Shown here: positions 1 through 8,512 of the stretch, one piece after another | Numbering within the stretch: position 1 is the first letter of the stretch | Layout of the letters: every line of letters starts with the position of its first letter | Origin: JBGSKV01 sp041740975 | GTDB lineage: Bacteria; Bdellovibrionota_B; Oligoflexia; Oligoflexales; JALZUQ01 | Length of the DNA stretch: 18,829 nucleotides | Direction: 5' to 3' | NCBI GenBank assembly: GCA_041740975.1 | Contig: JBGSKV010000008.1 | Span: 1 to 18,829, forward strand | Notes under the pieces: generated by a model | Told to the model about the DNA's origin: nothing | Database searches by the model: none | What the model saw: the letters and a program-made list of their open reading frames with translations, nothing else | Translations under genes and position numbers: made by a program

Positions 1-129
1 GCTATGGGATCAGTGCGGGAAGTGGAAGCCATCTTGAAGCTACACCCACGAGATTTTACAAACATGCAGGTTCAACTGCTCGACCATCTTGCCAGAGCAA
101 CATACCTACTCACAAGGCGGGCCCGATAG
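1..129 (+). CDS. C-terminal fragment of a four-helix-bundle (S23/Avd-like) protein
   Basis: Frame 1 is open from the window edge to a TAG at 127-129 and encodes 42 residues. They start AMGSVREVEAIL and finish with a helical, basic tail (LLDHLARATYLLTRRAR). The 'GS-x-x-E-x-E' turn followed by a hydrophobic/charged helix resembles the last two helices of the four-helix-bundle family that includes 23S rRNA intervening-sequence proteins and the Avd accessory proteins of diversity-generating retroelements. The N-terminal part lies outside the window, so the assignment rests on a short stretch. The gene is convergent with maeB (82 bp between stop codons). No reverse transcriptase follows it, which argues against a working retroelement on this side. 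Confidence 0.4.
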   Translation, partial: AMGSVREVEAILKLHPRDFTNMQVQLLDHLARATYLLTRRAR

Positions 130-210
130 CCCGTCTACCGGATAACCTGGAAGCTGTTGCCAGAACCCCGACTGCCAGATTGCCTGTTTTTGCGCTCAAT
201 AAACTATAAT

Positions 211-2493
211 TTATTGCAAGCTGTCGAAAGCCGCTAAGTAAATCATATTGATAATTTCTTCTGTCGTAGCACCCATCTGCAGTACATACGCAGGTTGTTT
301 TAGGCCAATCAAAATCGGCCCAATTGGCACAGCATCAGACAAATTTGTTAGAATTTTGTAGCTAATATTGGCCGCATCCAAGTTTGGGAAAATCAAAACA
401 TTGGCGGCACCGTTTAGGCGACAAAACGGGAACTCACGTTTTTGTAACTCGGCATTAAGGGCTGCATCGGCTTGAATCTCGCCATCGACTTTAAGGTGTG
501 GGGCTTTTTCCTGGGCGATCCGTGCAGCGGCGGCCATTTTCTTGGGAGAATTATGATGTGTGTTGCCAAAGCTAGAATAACTTAACATCGCCACTCGAAT
601 CTCTTCGTCGGTAAACTTCTTGGCAAGTTCAGCCGTGGCAATGGCAATATCGGCAATCGTTTCTGCCGAAGGATCTGGATTGATAGTACAATCGGCGAAG
701 AAGAAAAGCTTTCCTTCAATCGCAATCATATAAATACCAGCGAGAACTTGTCCGGGCTCCGTCCCAATCACTTCCAGAATAGGCTTCACACTATAGGCAT
801 AACGCTCCTTCACACCCGATATGACGGCATCCACATCCCGGTTTTTTAGCATAAGAGCCGCAAGATAATGGGGGTTCGTGACGCGCTGCTGGGCGTTCGA
901 AGCAGATACCCCTTTGCGGTGACGCAACTGATACAAGAGGTCTGTGTATTCGGACATTTTCTCAGGATTTAAACTCATGTCAAAGACGTCGACCTTGGAT
1001 TGAATATCGGGAACATTCATCTTCGCCGCAAACTCTTCAATATTTTTTACGGTGTTAATGAGCCTTACTTTGACGAGGCCTTCATCATGTATTTGAATAC
1101 AAGCTCGTAAAATGCGCTCGTCACGACTACGTGGAATGGCAATGATCGGCTTTTTGCCGTGAGATTTCTTCTGAATAAAGCGCTTCACTTCCCGCATGAG
1201 CTTTTTATCTTCGCCCAATAAAACTTCCAGTTCGTCGCGATATTTATCGAGTTCGATCATTCGTCTGGCCATGCCTGTTTCCATGGCGGCCTTCGCAACG
1301 GCGGGAGCAACGCGCAGAAGAACCCGTGGATCCACCGGCTTCGGAATCAAATACTGCTTACCGAAGTGATAAACTTCATCGTCTTCATAAGCTTCGCGAA
1401 CGGCATCCGGCACATCTTCTTTCGCAAGTTCAGCGATGGCCTTGATGGCGGCAAGCTTCATGGCTTCATTGATGCCTTTGGCGCGAACATCGAGTGCACC
1501 GCGAAAAATATAGGGGAAGCCTAAAACATTGTTCACTTGATTAGGGAAATCACTTCGTCCGGTAGCGATAATGGCGTCGGGACGAATGCGTTTGGCAAAA
1601 TCAGGATGAACCTCGGGATCAGGATTGGCGAGTGCGAAAATAATGGGATTAGGCGCCATCGCAAGAAGCATCGCTTCGTTAACCATATCAGCGCCAGAAA
1701 CTCCTACGAAGGCATCGCAGTCATTCAAGACATCTTCCAAAGTGCGCAGATTCGTTGTTCGGGCGAACTTTTCTTTATATTTGTTCATGCCTTTGTCACG
1801 GCCGGAATAAATCACGCCGTTACTATCGGTCATAAAGATATTTTCAAGTTTTGCACCCATATCAATAAACGTGTTGGCGCAAGCAATGGCTGCCGCTCCC
1901 GCGCCGCAGAAAACAATCTTGGTTTCGGCAATTTTGCGATTGGTAATCTCGAGGGCATTGATAAAAGCCGCACCTGCGATGATCGCCGTTCCATGCTGAT
2001 CGTCATGAAAAACCGGAATCGACATTTTTTCTCGAAGCGTCTCCTCAATGTAGAAACATTCTGGAGCTTTGATGTCTTCTAAGTTAATGCCTCCGAGAGT
2101 GGGTTCCAGTGCTAGTACCGTGGCGATAAATTTGTCGGGATCATCAGCGTCTAGTTCGATATCAAAGACATCGATATTGGCGTACTTCTTGAAAAGCATC
2201 GCCTTACCTTCCATAACGGGCTTGGCCGCATAGGGCCCAATGTTTCCCAGCCCTAGCACGGCCGAGCCATTGGTGATGACGCCGACTAAGTTTCCTCGGC
2301 CGGTATATATAAAGGACTGATCTTTATCGCCCGCAATGATTTTACATGGTGCGGCAACACCCGGTGAGTACGCCACCGAAAGATCGTGCTGAGTATCAAG
2401 TGGTTTCGTCAAGCGAGTAGAAATTTTACCAGCCGGGTGTGACTTGTGATAGGCGAGGGCGTCTTGATCAAACTTGTCGCGTTGATCGCTCAT
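211..2493 (-). CDS. maeB: NADP-dependent malic enzyme, MaeB type with phosphotransacetylase-like C-terminal domain
   Basis: This cytoplasmic enzyme oxidatively decarboxylates malate to pyruvate, making NADPH and CO2. The 760-residue length is that of the hybrid MaeB family. The malic domain (about 1-430) shows GLGNIGP (81-87), the metal/substrate region INLEDIKAPECF (136-147), FHDDQHGTA (162-170) and a dinucleotide-binding GAGAAAIA (198-205). The region after about 430 is the phosphotransacetylase-like domain, which in this family is generally regulatory (acetyl-CoA responsive) rather than catalytic. The ATG at 2491-2493 has AAAGGA about 8 nt upstream. The stop is 68 bp downstream of the dacB stop on the same strand, so read-through from dacB is possible. 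No clear terminator or strong promoter was seen in that 68-bp gap. Confidence 0.95.
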   Translation of the reverse strand: MSDQRDKFDQDALAYHKSHPAGKISTRLTKPLDTQHDLSVAYSPGVAAPCKIIAGDKDQSFIYTGRGNLVGVITNGSAVLGLGNIGPYAAKPVMEGKAMLFKKYANIDVFDIELDADDPDKFIATVLALEPTLGGINLEDIKAPECFYIEETLREKMSIPVFHDDQHGTAIIAGAAFINALEITNRKIAETKIVFCGAGAAAIACANTFIDMGAKLENIFMTDSNGVIYSGRDKGMNKYKEKFARTTNLRTLEDVLNDCDAFVGVSGADMVNEAMLLAMAPNPIIFALANPDPEVHPDFAKRIRPDAIIATGRSDFPNQVNNVLGFPYIFRGALDVRAKGINEAMKLAAIKAIAELAKEDVPDAVREAYEDDEVYHFGKQYLIPKPVDPRVLLRVAPAVAKAAMETGMARRMIELDKYRDELEVLLGEDKKLMREVKRFIQKKSHGKKPIIAIPRSRDERILRACIQIHDEGLVKVRLINTVKNIEEFAAKMNVPDIQSKVDVFDMSLNPEKMSEYTDLLYQLRHRKGVSASNAQQRVTNPHYLAALMLKNRDVDAVISGVKERYAYSVKPILEVIGTEPGQVLAGIYMIAIEGKLFFFADCTINPDPSAETIADIAIATAELAKKFTDEEIRVAMLSYSSFGNTHHNSPKKMAAAARIAQEKAPHLKVDGEIQADAALNAELQKREFPFCRLNGAANVLIFPNLDAANISYKILTNLSDAVPIGPILIGLKQPAYVLQMGATTEEIINMIYLAAFDSLQ

Positions 2494-2561
2494 GCGGAGA
2501 ATCCTTTTAAATTTTGTTTTGGCTATCCTTCAAAATCGTAAAAAAATCCAAATCGAAATTT

Positions 2562-3989
2562 TTACAATCCCACAAGGATCTTTGTGATTGCCGTATCTAA
2601 AGTTTGTCGTTGATCAGACATCGTTAGGTTTGTATTTTCTTTTGCATTGCAAATCAATGAAAATGCGAGAAGTCCGTGTTTGGGATGATTGTAATAACCA
2701 GCCAAACTAGACGTCAGTCTCGGCGAGGTCAAAGTTCCGGTTTTTGCACGTAGTTTTCCCTGCATTTGGCGTGTATCGGGCGTCGTAAACCTTCTTTCGA
2801 GGGTTCCATCCTCTCCGGCAACGGCCAAACTGGCAATCAATTCTGGGTAGATATCCATATTTTGCGCTGCATAGTGGAGGAGTTGACTGATTTGTTTGGC
2901 TGTGAACTTATTTTTTGGATCGAGGCCCGAGCCATTGTGCAACTGGAATTGGTTTTTGAACAGAAGTTCTTTATTAAGGAATGCTGTGATTTGATTGATT
3001 CCAGATTTCATATCACCACGACCACCATATATAGCTCCCAGGTCTTTCACGAGCATATCGGCGATGTAGTTGTTTGAGTATTTATTTAACCCGTGAATAA
3101 TGTAACTTAAGGGATACCCTTCTACGACAATCAGCTTTTTGGCTGTGCCAGGAACGGTTCCTGATTTCACTTCACCGTTAATTTGAACGCCAGCTGCATT
3201 AAAGAACGCACGAATATATTCGCCATTGATAAGAGTTGTATTTTCAACGGATCGATAAAGTTTTTTGAGCGGATCGTTGAGGCCAATATTGCCGCGGGCG
3301 CTTATCTGCATATCTTCACCATTCATCTGCCGAACGATGGATATTTTTTCGCCTTTATTAGAAGTTTTTGCACTATTCTGAAAGTTGATTTTATCAATAG
3401 GGTAAGGATCAATGCTGAGAAGAGCGGGCATGCCAGCGGCAGTGTTGGGCGCGATATTGACTGCGACGGTATTGAAGTTGATGCCAAGTGCGGAAAGGGG
3501 CGCGTCGTATGCGTTTTCACTGACGGCTGCATAGGCCTTGCGACTATCATCCCTGCCTTCGTCAATAAACAGACTGTTGTCGATGATGATATTTCCAGTG
3601 AAAACTTGAATTCCCATATTCTTAATGTCTGCTGCAACTTGCCACAGTTTTTCAGAAACCAGGAGCGGATCGCCGCCACCTTTGACGATGAGATCGCCGT
3701 TAATTTTGTTGCCAGAGCGCGTGCCGGTATAGAAAAATTCTGTCCTAAATTTATGATGAGGTGTGAATTTCTTAAGGGCTGTAATGGAAGTGGCAAGTTT
3801 CGTAACGGAGGCCGTGGAAAGAAGTTTATCGGGATGACTTTCAAACAAAACTTTACCATCGCTGACGCGGATCACGGCGGTAGATGTTTCGTTGTTCTTA
3901 TTGAGAGCATTCCACTCAGGAGAGGGAAGATTTGCGGAGGCGGCGTGAGCGGAGAACATAAAACCTATAAAAACCAATAAATGACGCAT
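2562..3989 (-). CDS. dacB: D-alanyl-D-alanine carboxypeptidase/endopeptidase, PBP4 (peptidase S13)
   Basis: This is a periplasmic low-molecular-weight penicillin-binding protein that trims or cleaves peptidoglycan cross-links. It is 475 aa, normal for the S13 family. The N-terminus is a Sec signal peptide (MRHLLVFIGFMFSAHAASA, cleavage near 19). All three active-site motifs are visible: SVTK with nucleophile S61 and K64, SNN at 305-307, and KTG at 416-418. The insert between the first two motifs (about 90-290) is typical of PBP4. The ATG at 3987-3989 is preceded by AAAGG with 6-nt spacing. It is divergent from trxB, and an extended -10 on the minus strand lies about 28 bp upstream of the ATG. 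Confidence 0.93.
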   Translation of the reverse strand: MRHLLVFIGFMFSAHAASANLPSPEWNALNKNNETSTAVIRVSDGKVLFESHPDKLLSTASVTKLATSITALKKFTPHHKFRTEFFYTGTRSGNKINGDLIVKGGGDPLLVSEKLWQVAADIKNMGIQVFTGNIIIDNSLFIDEGRDDSRKAYAAVSENAYDAPLSALGINFNTVAVNIAPNTAAGMPALLSIDPYPIDKINFQNSAKTSNKGEKISIVRQMNGEDMQISARGNIGLNDPLKKLYRSVENTTLINGEYIRAFFNAAGVQINGEVKSGTVPGTAKKLIVVEGYPLSYIIHGLNKYSNNYIADMLVKDLGAIYGGRGDMKSGINQITAFLNKELLFKNQFQLHNGSGLDPKNKFTAKQISQLLHYAAQNMDIYPELIASLAVAGEDGTLERRFTTPDTRQMQGKLRAKTGTLTSPRLTSSLAGYYNHPKHGLLAFSLICNAKENTNLTMSDQRQTLDTAITKILVGL

Positions 3990-4016
3990 GTTGGACCTTT
4001 CATCTCAGGAGCTAGT

Positions 4017-4025
4017 ATTTTATCA
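4017..4025 (-). promoter_or_regulatory. dacB: Extended -10 element of the dacB promoter
   Basis: Read on the minus strand this is TGATAAAAT, i.e. TGn followed by TAAAAT (one mismatch to TATAAT). It sits about 28 bp upstream of the dacB ATG, giving a short leader of about 20 nt with the AAAGG ribosome site inside it. No good -35 is present, which is usual for extended -10 promoters. This is sequence inference only. Confidence 0.4.
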
Positions 4026-4136
4026 CAAATAGTGTGGTGAGGAGGGCCTCTTTGTTTTAAGATGGCGCGAACCAGCGATAACAGCGCACGTTGGCAAAAT
4101 GTCAGTGCAGATCATATGGAAGGAGTAGACAGCGTT

Positions 4137-5054
4137 ATGAATAAGGTGACCATCATTGGCTCTGGACCAGCGGGGCTAACAGCAGCAATTTATGCGGCAC
4201 GCGCCGCACTTGAACCAGTCGTATATGCCGGACTTCAACATGGCGGTCAGCTTACGACGACCACCGAAATTGAAAATTTTCCAGGATTCGCTCATGGCAT
4301 CATGGGACCGCAACTTATGAATGACATGAGTGCGCAAGCGGAGCGAGTTGGAACAAAAATAATTTTTGACGAAATCACCAAAGTTGATTTGAGCAAACGT
4401 CCTTTCAAAGTATGGGCCGGCGATCAACAGATCGAAACCGAAACCCTCATCATCGCAACGGGTGCGACCGCAAAAACTTTGGGACTTCCGCGTGAAGCAG
4501 AGTTAATGGGCCGTGGACTTTCCACTTGTGCGACTTGTGACGGTTTTTTCTATAAAGGAAAACGAGTCGTTGTAACGGGTGGTGGAGACTCGGCGATGGA
4601 AGAAGCTAACTACTTAACGAAAATGTGCGAGAGCGTGCTTCTCGTTCATCGGCGTGATTATTTCCGCGCGTCACCGATCATGCTAGAGCGTGCCAAAAAG
4701 AATCCAAAGATCAAATTTATGTTGCCATATCAGATAGTTGACACGGTTACCGATGACAAAGGTTTGAAAGCCGTTGTCTTGCAAAATGCAGACACGGGTG
4801 ATAGGCAGGTGTACGCCGCCGATGGACTATTTATGGCCATTGGTCATAAACCCAACTCCGATGTCTTCAAGGGTCAATTAGAAATGGACGCGGCCGGCTA
4901 CATTAAAACAGGCCGTTACACGGAAACAAAAATACCAGGCGTCTTTTCCGCCGGAGACATCAGTGATTCTGTATTCCGTCAGGCGATTACCGCCGCCGGA
5001 CTCGGATGCCAAGCGGCAATGCAAGCACAAAGATTTTTAGAGGAACACGAGTGA
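4137..5054 (+). CDS. trxB: Thioredoxin-disulfide reductase
   Basis: This FAD enzyme reduces thioredoxin with NADPH in the cytoplasm. With the start at 4137 it is 305 aa, close to the usual family length of about 310-320. An upstream in-frame ATG at 4062 would add 25 residues that do not look like the family, while 4137 gives MNKVTIIGSGPAG, the FAD-binding motif at the N-terminus. AAGGAG lies 11 nt upstream, a little far. The redox-active pair is CATC (C131, C134). The NADPH motif GGGDSA is at 148-153, followed by the VHRR phosphate-binding motif, and the second FAD motif is in GVFSAGDISD near the C-terminus. The stop overlaps the start of mrp by 4 bp (GTGA), so the two are translationally coupled. 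Confidence 0.93.
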   Translation: MNKVTIIGSGPAGLTAAIYAARAALEPVVYAGLQHGGQLTTTTEIENFPGFAHGIMGPQLMNDMSAQAERVGTKIIFDEITKVDLSKRPFKVWAGDQQIETETLIIATGATAKTLGLPREAELMGRGLSTCATCDGFFYKGKRVVVTGGGDSAMEEANYLTKMCESVLLVHRRDYFRASPIMLERAKKNPKIKFMLPYQIVDTVTDDKGLKAVVLQNADTGDRQVYAADGLFMAIGHKPNSDVFKGQLEMDAAGYIKTGRYTETKIPGVFSAGDISDSVFRQAITAAGLGCQAAMQAQRFLEEHE

Positions 5055-6190
5055 GTTTTTTAGATAAATTTTCAAAATCGAGGTCAGAGAAAGTTCCCGT
5101 CATCACCGAGGTCCAAATCAAACAGGCTTTGTCTAGCGTGATGGATCCGGATTTGAATAAAGACATTGTGACACTGGGCTTTGTGCAAAATGTTGTGATC
5201 AAAGGCACGGAAGTTAGCTTTAAGGTTGTGTTGACGACGCCAGCCTGTCCCGTCAAAGAACTCCTTAAAAAACAATGTGAACAAGCTGTATTGGCCATAC
5301 CTGGCATTGAAACAGCCAATGTCGAAATGACTGCAGTTACGAAAGCATCACCTAGTGCTTTCAGTTCGCAAAGTGAGACGCTGTCTAAAGTCAAAAATAT
5401 CATTGCCGTCGCATCTGGAAAGGGTGGAGTCGGCAAATCAACAACAGCGGTCCAGCTAGCTTACGCACTTTCAAAAACCGGAGCCAAAGTGGGTCTTTTG
5501 GATGCCGATGTTTATGGTCCGTCACTTCCACTGATGACTGGGGTCAGTGATCCGACCCAACAGCGCGACGGCATTGTGATTCCGCCGGTAGCCAATGGCG
5601 TCAAAATTATTTCAACGGCAATGTTTTCATCGGGCCAAGGTGCGGCCATTCTTCGCGGGCCGATGGCCGCCAATGTCATCAAGCAATTTGTAACGAAAGT
5701 CGAATGGGGCGAGTTAGATTATCTTTTGATTGATTACCCTCCTGGAACTGGTGATATCCAGTTAACTCTCTCACAAATCACTTCTATAACGGGCGCGGTT
5801 ATCGTCACGACTCCGCAAGAAATGGCCCTCATTGACGTGCGAAAAGCCGTTCATATGTTCCAAACTCTCAAAGTGCCTGTGCTCGGCGTCATCGAGACGA
5901 TGAGCTATTTTATATGCGACGGATGTGACAAGAAACACTTTTTGTTTCATCAAGGCGGTGGCCAAAAGCTTGCGACGCAGTACGGCGTGCCATTGCTTGG
6001 CCAAATTCCGATGGACACCCACGTTGTGCAGAGCTCTGATCAAGGTCAACCCGAAATCCTCAGTAATCCTGATGGCCAAGCAAGTTTGGCTTACACGCTG
6101 GCTTGTGGGGAGTTGGCTCGCCACATTTCGATTCTCAATGCCGGAGCGGGTGAAAAACTTCAGCAATTCAGTATCGATTGGCAAAACTAA
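5051..6190 (+). CDS. mrp: Mrp/ApbC-family iron-sulfur cluster carrier P-loop ATPase
   Basis: Proteins of this family bind a [4Fe-4S] cluster and hand it to apo-proteins in an ATP-dependent way. I chose the GTG at 5051, which overlaps the trxB stop (GTGA) and has AGAGGAA about 7 nt upstream, giving 379 aa. An earlier in-frame ATG (5006) lies inside trxB and adds 15 unsupported residues. Residues about 17-100 form the MIP18/DUF59-like domain, with DPDLNKDIVTLGFV and TPACP (C66). The deviant Walker A SGKGGVGKST is at 122-131 and IDYPPGTGD at 228-235. The cluster-binding CxxC is C289/C292 (FICDGC). It is followed by a DUF971 gene through TAATG, a pairing common for Mrp proteins. Confidence 0.93.
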   Translation: MSFLDKFSKSRSEKVPVITEVQIKQALSSVMDPDLNKDIVTLGFVQNVVIKGTEVSFKVVLTTPACPVKELLKKQCEQAVLAIPGIETANVEMTAVTKASPSAFSSQSETLSKVKNIIAVASGKGGVGKSTTAVQLAYALSKTGAKVGLLDADVYGPSLPLMTGVSDPTQQRDGIVIPPVANGVKIISTAMFSSGQGAAILRGPMAANVIKQFVTKVEWGELDYLLIDYPPGTGDIQLTLSQITSITGAVIVTTPQEMALIDVRKAVHMFQTLKVPVLGVIETMSYFICDGCDKKHFLFHQGGGQKLATQYGVPLLGQIPMDTHVVQSSDQGQPEILSNPDGQASLAYTLACGELARHISILNAGAGEKLQQFSIDWQN

Positions 6191-6489
6191 TGATTGCCAT
6201 CAAGTCGATAGCGCAAAAAGATCATCGCACGCTCACGATCCATTGGACGGACAACCGTACGCAGGAATTCGACGTAGTGGAGCTTCGACGACAATGTCCT
6301 TGTGCAGTATGTGTGGACGAAATCACGAACCAGCGTATTTTAAAGCCCGAACACGTGTCCGAGAATATCCGGCCTATTCGCATTGATTCTGTCGGAAGTT
6401 ATGCTTTGAATATTAAGTTTAATGACCACCATTCAACAGGTATTTATACCTTCGATTTACTACAAAAAATTGGTTCCGATTTGTCTTAG
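6190..6489 (+). CDS. DUF971 (GBBH-like N-terminal domain) protein
   Basis: A 99-residue protein. The ATG at 6190 shares its A with the TAA stop of mrp (TAATG), so translation is coupled. DUF971 features are visible: a short strand-rich N-terminus, then VELRRQCPCAVCVDEI (about 33-48) with a CPCAVC cysteine cluster, and GSYALNIKFNDHHSTGIYTFDLL near the C-terminus. The domain resembles the N-terminal domain of gamma-butyrobetaine hydroxylase and is often encoded next to or fused with Mrp/ApbC, so a role in Fe-S handling is plausible but unproven. Its stop codon overlaps the stop of the convergent decarboxylase gene, with no terminator between the two. Confidence 0.88.
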   Translation: MIAIKSIAQKDHRTLTIHWTDNRTQEFDVVELRRQCPCAVCVDEITNQRILKPEHVSENIRPIRIDSVGSYALNIKFNDHHSTGIYTFDLLQKIGSDLS

Positions 6490-8093
6490 AAGTATTTCGG
6501 TAAAAGATTTTTGCCGATGATTCGTTGTTCTTCAAGTATATCTTTCAGGATTTTCAAGTCTGTTAATGGATTTGCGAGTACGACACGAAGTACGTTTACT
6601 GGCTGCCTGTCGTATTTTGCCGGTTTGATGACCGTTCGTGAAACAAAACTCTTGCCTTGTTCGCGTTGAACTTTTTGGAGTTGAATGTTTAATTTGTTGA
6701 AATTCTTATTCATTTGCTCCAACGATTTTTTATGAGTCTCGCGAACTTTCTTGGGAGCGTAGCGGTAGGTCAAAAGATTTAGCTCAGGTTCCGTTATGAT
6801 CTCAAAATCCGGATCTTTTTTTATCATTTCAGAAAATTTACGCGCTTTTTCAATGCCCATATCAATCAACAGTTCATAGCCTTTACGGCCAATAATATGT
6901 AGCGCTGCATGTACTAAGAGGGCGGTGCCGGGTCTCGACCCCTCAAGTGTAAACTTGCCCAAATCCTTCGATCCTTCGCGAATGATATACTGCGCGTGAT
7001 ACCGCACTGCATTGATATCGTTCGGATCACGAAAGATGACGATGCCATTGCCCATGGGCACGTAGAGCTGCTTGTGCGGGTCGAAAGTAATCGAGTTGGC
7101 TCGTTCAATGCCGGACAAAAGATGGCGGTAAGTTTTGGAAAAAATCGTCGGCCCACCCCAGGCTGCGTCAACGTGAAAAAATAGCTTATGCTGCTTAGCA
7201 ATATCAGCAAGTTCATTCAATGGATCCACATGCCCTGTTTCGGTTGTTCCCGCAACACCAACCAAAGCCATGATGCCGCAATCATCTTTTTGTAACACCT
7301 TGATCTGAGCATTCAATTTTTTAATGGATATTTTATAATTGCCGTCAGTTTCTATGCGAATAATATTTTCACGGCCCAATCCAAGAATATCCGCGGCCTT
7401 CGCGAACGAATAGTGTCCTAACTCTGAAACCAAGAAGACCAAACGCTTGATTTTGGCCTTTTCGTAGCCTGAGGCAAGCCCCGAATCAGCGAGATTAAAC
7501 CCTGGAATTCTACCGGCAAAAAACTTATTGCGCGCCACCCATAGCGCCGTGACGTTGGCAATCGTTCCGCCCGAACAAAATAGTCCTAAGGCGTGATCCG
7601 GAGAGTGTATATGTTTTTTGTAAAATGCGTCGCTTTCATCAAAGGCCGCACGGTGTAGCATGGCGACCACTTGCCTCTCCAAAGGAGTAAAAGCTTTGGA
7701 CGTTTCGATTTTAACGAGATTTTGATTGAGGGCGATCATGATTTTGCCAAGGGGCAACATGAAATACGGAATCGCCGAGGTCATGTGACCAACGAAGGTT
7801 GGGGATGCTGTATGAACGGACTGCGCAACCACTTTGTTCAAGACAAAATCGGCATGGTCTGACACAAAATTTGGGTCTTCCGGAATCTCGGTCGTCATAA
7901 AATCTTTTTCGATTTTAACAAGCGCATCATCGGAGGCGACAATATGTTCTTTCAGGAACCCATGCAAATTATTGGAGATATAGTCTTCTATTTGATAAAG
8001 ACGAGAGTCACGATTTTCGGGCAACGTAAACACACGGCGCAAAGTTTCGGCATTGGCAACAGCGGATTTTTTTTTAGCCTTGGCTGATTTCAT
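6486..8093 (-). CDS. panP: PLP-dependent group II decarboxylase, PanP-like (aspartate 1-/glutamate decarboxylase)
   Basis: A 535-aa fold-type I PLP enzyme. The cofactor site is clear: FCSGGTIAN (172-180), HVDAAWGG (307-314) and the Schiff-base lysine in TFDPHKQLYVPMG (K341). The segment YIIREGSKDLGKFTLEGSRPGTALL and the length match my recollection of PanP, the pyridoxal-dependent aspartate 1-decarboxylase that replaces PanD in some bacteria and supplies beta-alanine for pantothenate/CoA. A glutamate decarboxylase activity is the main alternative. The ATG at 8091-8093 overlaps the end of the PilZ-like gene by 20 bp. Codons 7-9 are an uninterrupted A9 run (KKK), a possible slippage site. The stop overlaps the DUF971 stop tail to tail. 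Confidence 0.82.
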   Translation of the reverse strand: MKSAKAKKKSAVANAETLRRVFTLPENRDSRLYQIEDYISNNLHGFLKEHIVASDDALVKIEKDFMTTEIPEDPNFVSDHADFVLNKVVAQSVHTASPTFVGHMTSAIPYFMLPLGKIMIALNQNLVKIETSKAFTPLERQVVAMLHRAAFDESDAFYKKHIHSPDHALGLFCSGGTIANVTALWVARNKFFAGRIPGFNLADSGLASGYEKAKIKRLVFLVSELGHYSFAKAADILGLGRENIIRIETDGNYKISIKKLNAQIKVLQKDDCGIMALVGVAGTTETGHVDPLNELADIAKQHKLFFHVDAAWGGPTIFSKTYRHLLSGIERANSITFDPHKQLYVPMGNGIVIFRDPNDINAVRYHAQYIIREGSKDLGKFTLEGSRPGTALLVHAALHIIGRKGYELLIDMGIEKARKFSEMIKKDPDFEIITEPELNLLTYRYAPKKVRETHKKSLEQMNKNFNKLNIQLQKVQREQGKSFVSRTVIKPAKYDRQPVNVLRVVLANPLTDLKILKDILEEQRIIGKNLLPKYF

Positions 8094-8460
8094 GTATGAG
8101 ACTTCTTAGTTCGTCGGTAGATTTTTGGAACTCAAAGCCCACTTCCAAATTTGATTCATTGATAATACTTTTTCTGGAAATCGTCGCTGGCAAAAAAGTA
8201 ATCGGCAAATCTATATCTTTATGCTCCAGCTGAATCCCAACTTCGTCCCCAATAGAAAGCAAATAATGAATATCAGCTAGGCTAACTTGTTTCGACGTTG
8301 ATTCTTGGTCAAACTTCGTAAGTATGCCAGAATTAGAGATGTTAAGACCCTTGCTGGTCACTAAAATTTTCCAAGGGTGCGCGTCGATGTTGATTCGCAC
8401 CAGGCCTTTAAATTCAAAGCGTCGCTCTCTCGAGATCTGTTTTTTTGTAATCGACGCCAG
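8074..8460 (-). CDS. PilZ-like domain protein with probable CTG start
   Basis: From the CTG at 8458-8460 this encodes 128 residues. Residues 11-18 (RERRFEFK) and 40-45 (NISNSG) align in position with the RxxxR and D/NxSxxG c-di-GMP-binding motifs of PilZ domains, and the C-terminal GFEFQKSTDELRSLIHEI resembles the PilZ tail. A GTG at 8398-8400 would give 108 aa but would cut off the arginine motif. An in-frame TGA sits at 8485-8487, and no ATG, GTG or TTG occurs between it and the motif. A strong AAGGGAG lies exactly 8 nt before the CTG. K18 replaces the final arginine of RxxxR, so ligand binding may be weak. It lies 52 bp after the DUF4269 stop and overlaps panP by 20 bp. Confidence 0.6.
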   Translation of the reverse strand: MASITKKQISRERRFEFKGLVRINIDAHPWKILVTSKGLNISNSGILTKFDQESTSKQVSLADIHYLLSIGDEVGIQLEHKDIDLPITFLPATISRKSIINESNLEVGFEFQKSTDELRSLIHEISQG

Positions 8461-8468
8461 ACCAAATT

Positions 8469-8475
8469 CTCCCTT
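8469..8475 (-). promoter_or_regulatory. Ribosome binding site that decides a CTG start
   Basis: On the minus strand this reads AAGGGAG, a near-ideal Shine-Dalgarno, with 8 nt to CTG at 8460-8458. None of ATG, GTG or TTG occurs in frame at a usable distance, so the site points to CTG (or, less likely, ATT three codons later) as the initiator of the PilZ-like gene. Confidence 0.55.
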
Positions 8476-8512
8476 ACTGACTATTCAGCAATCAGCCAGT
8501 TTATTGAAAAGA

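Noticed and set aside
130..210. Template-repeat candidate after the Avd-like fragment, or a terminator between the convergent genes
   Set aside because: No adenine-biased repeat, second copy or reverse transcriptase is present. The stems seen (CGGGC/GCCCG, and AATAAA/TTTATT at 198-215) are short and lack a terminator layout.
3183..3980. Long plus-strand open frame (265 codons) opposite dacB
   Set aside because: The opposite strand encodes a complete DacB with all catalytic motifs; the antisense frame shows no recognisable domain and no plausible context.
4062..4136. Longer trxB start at 4062
   Set aside because: The extra 25 residues do not look like the family and there is no ribosome site close to this ATG; the FAD-binding motif begins right after the ATG at 4137.
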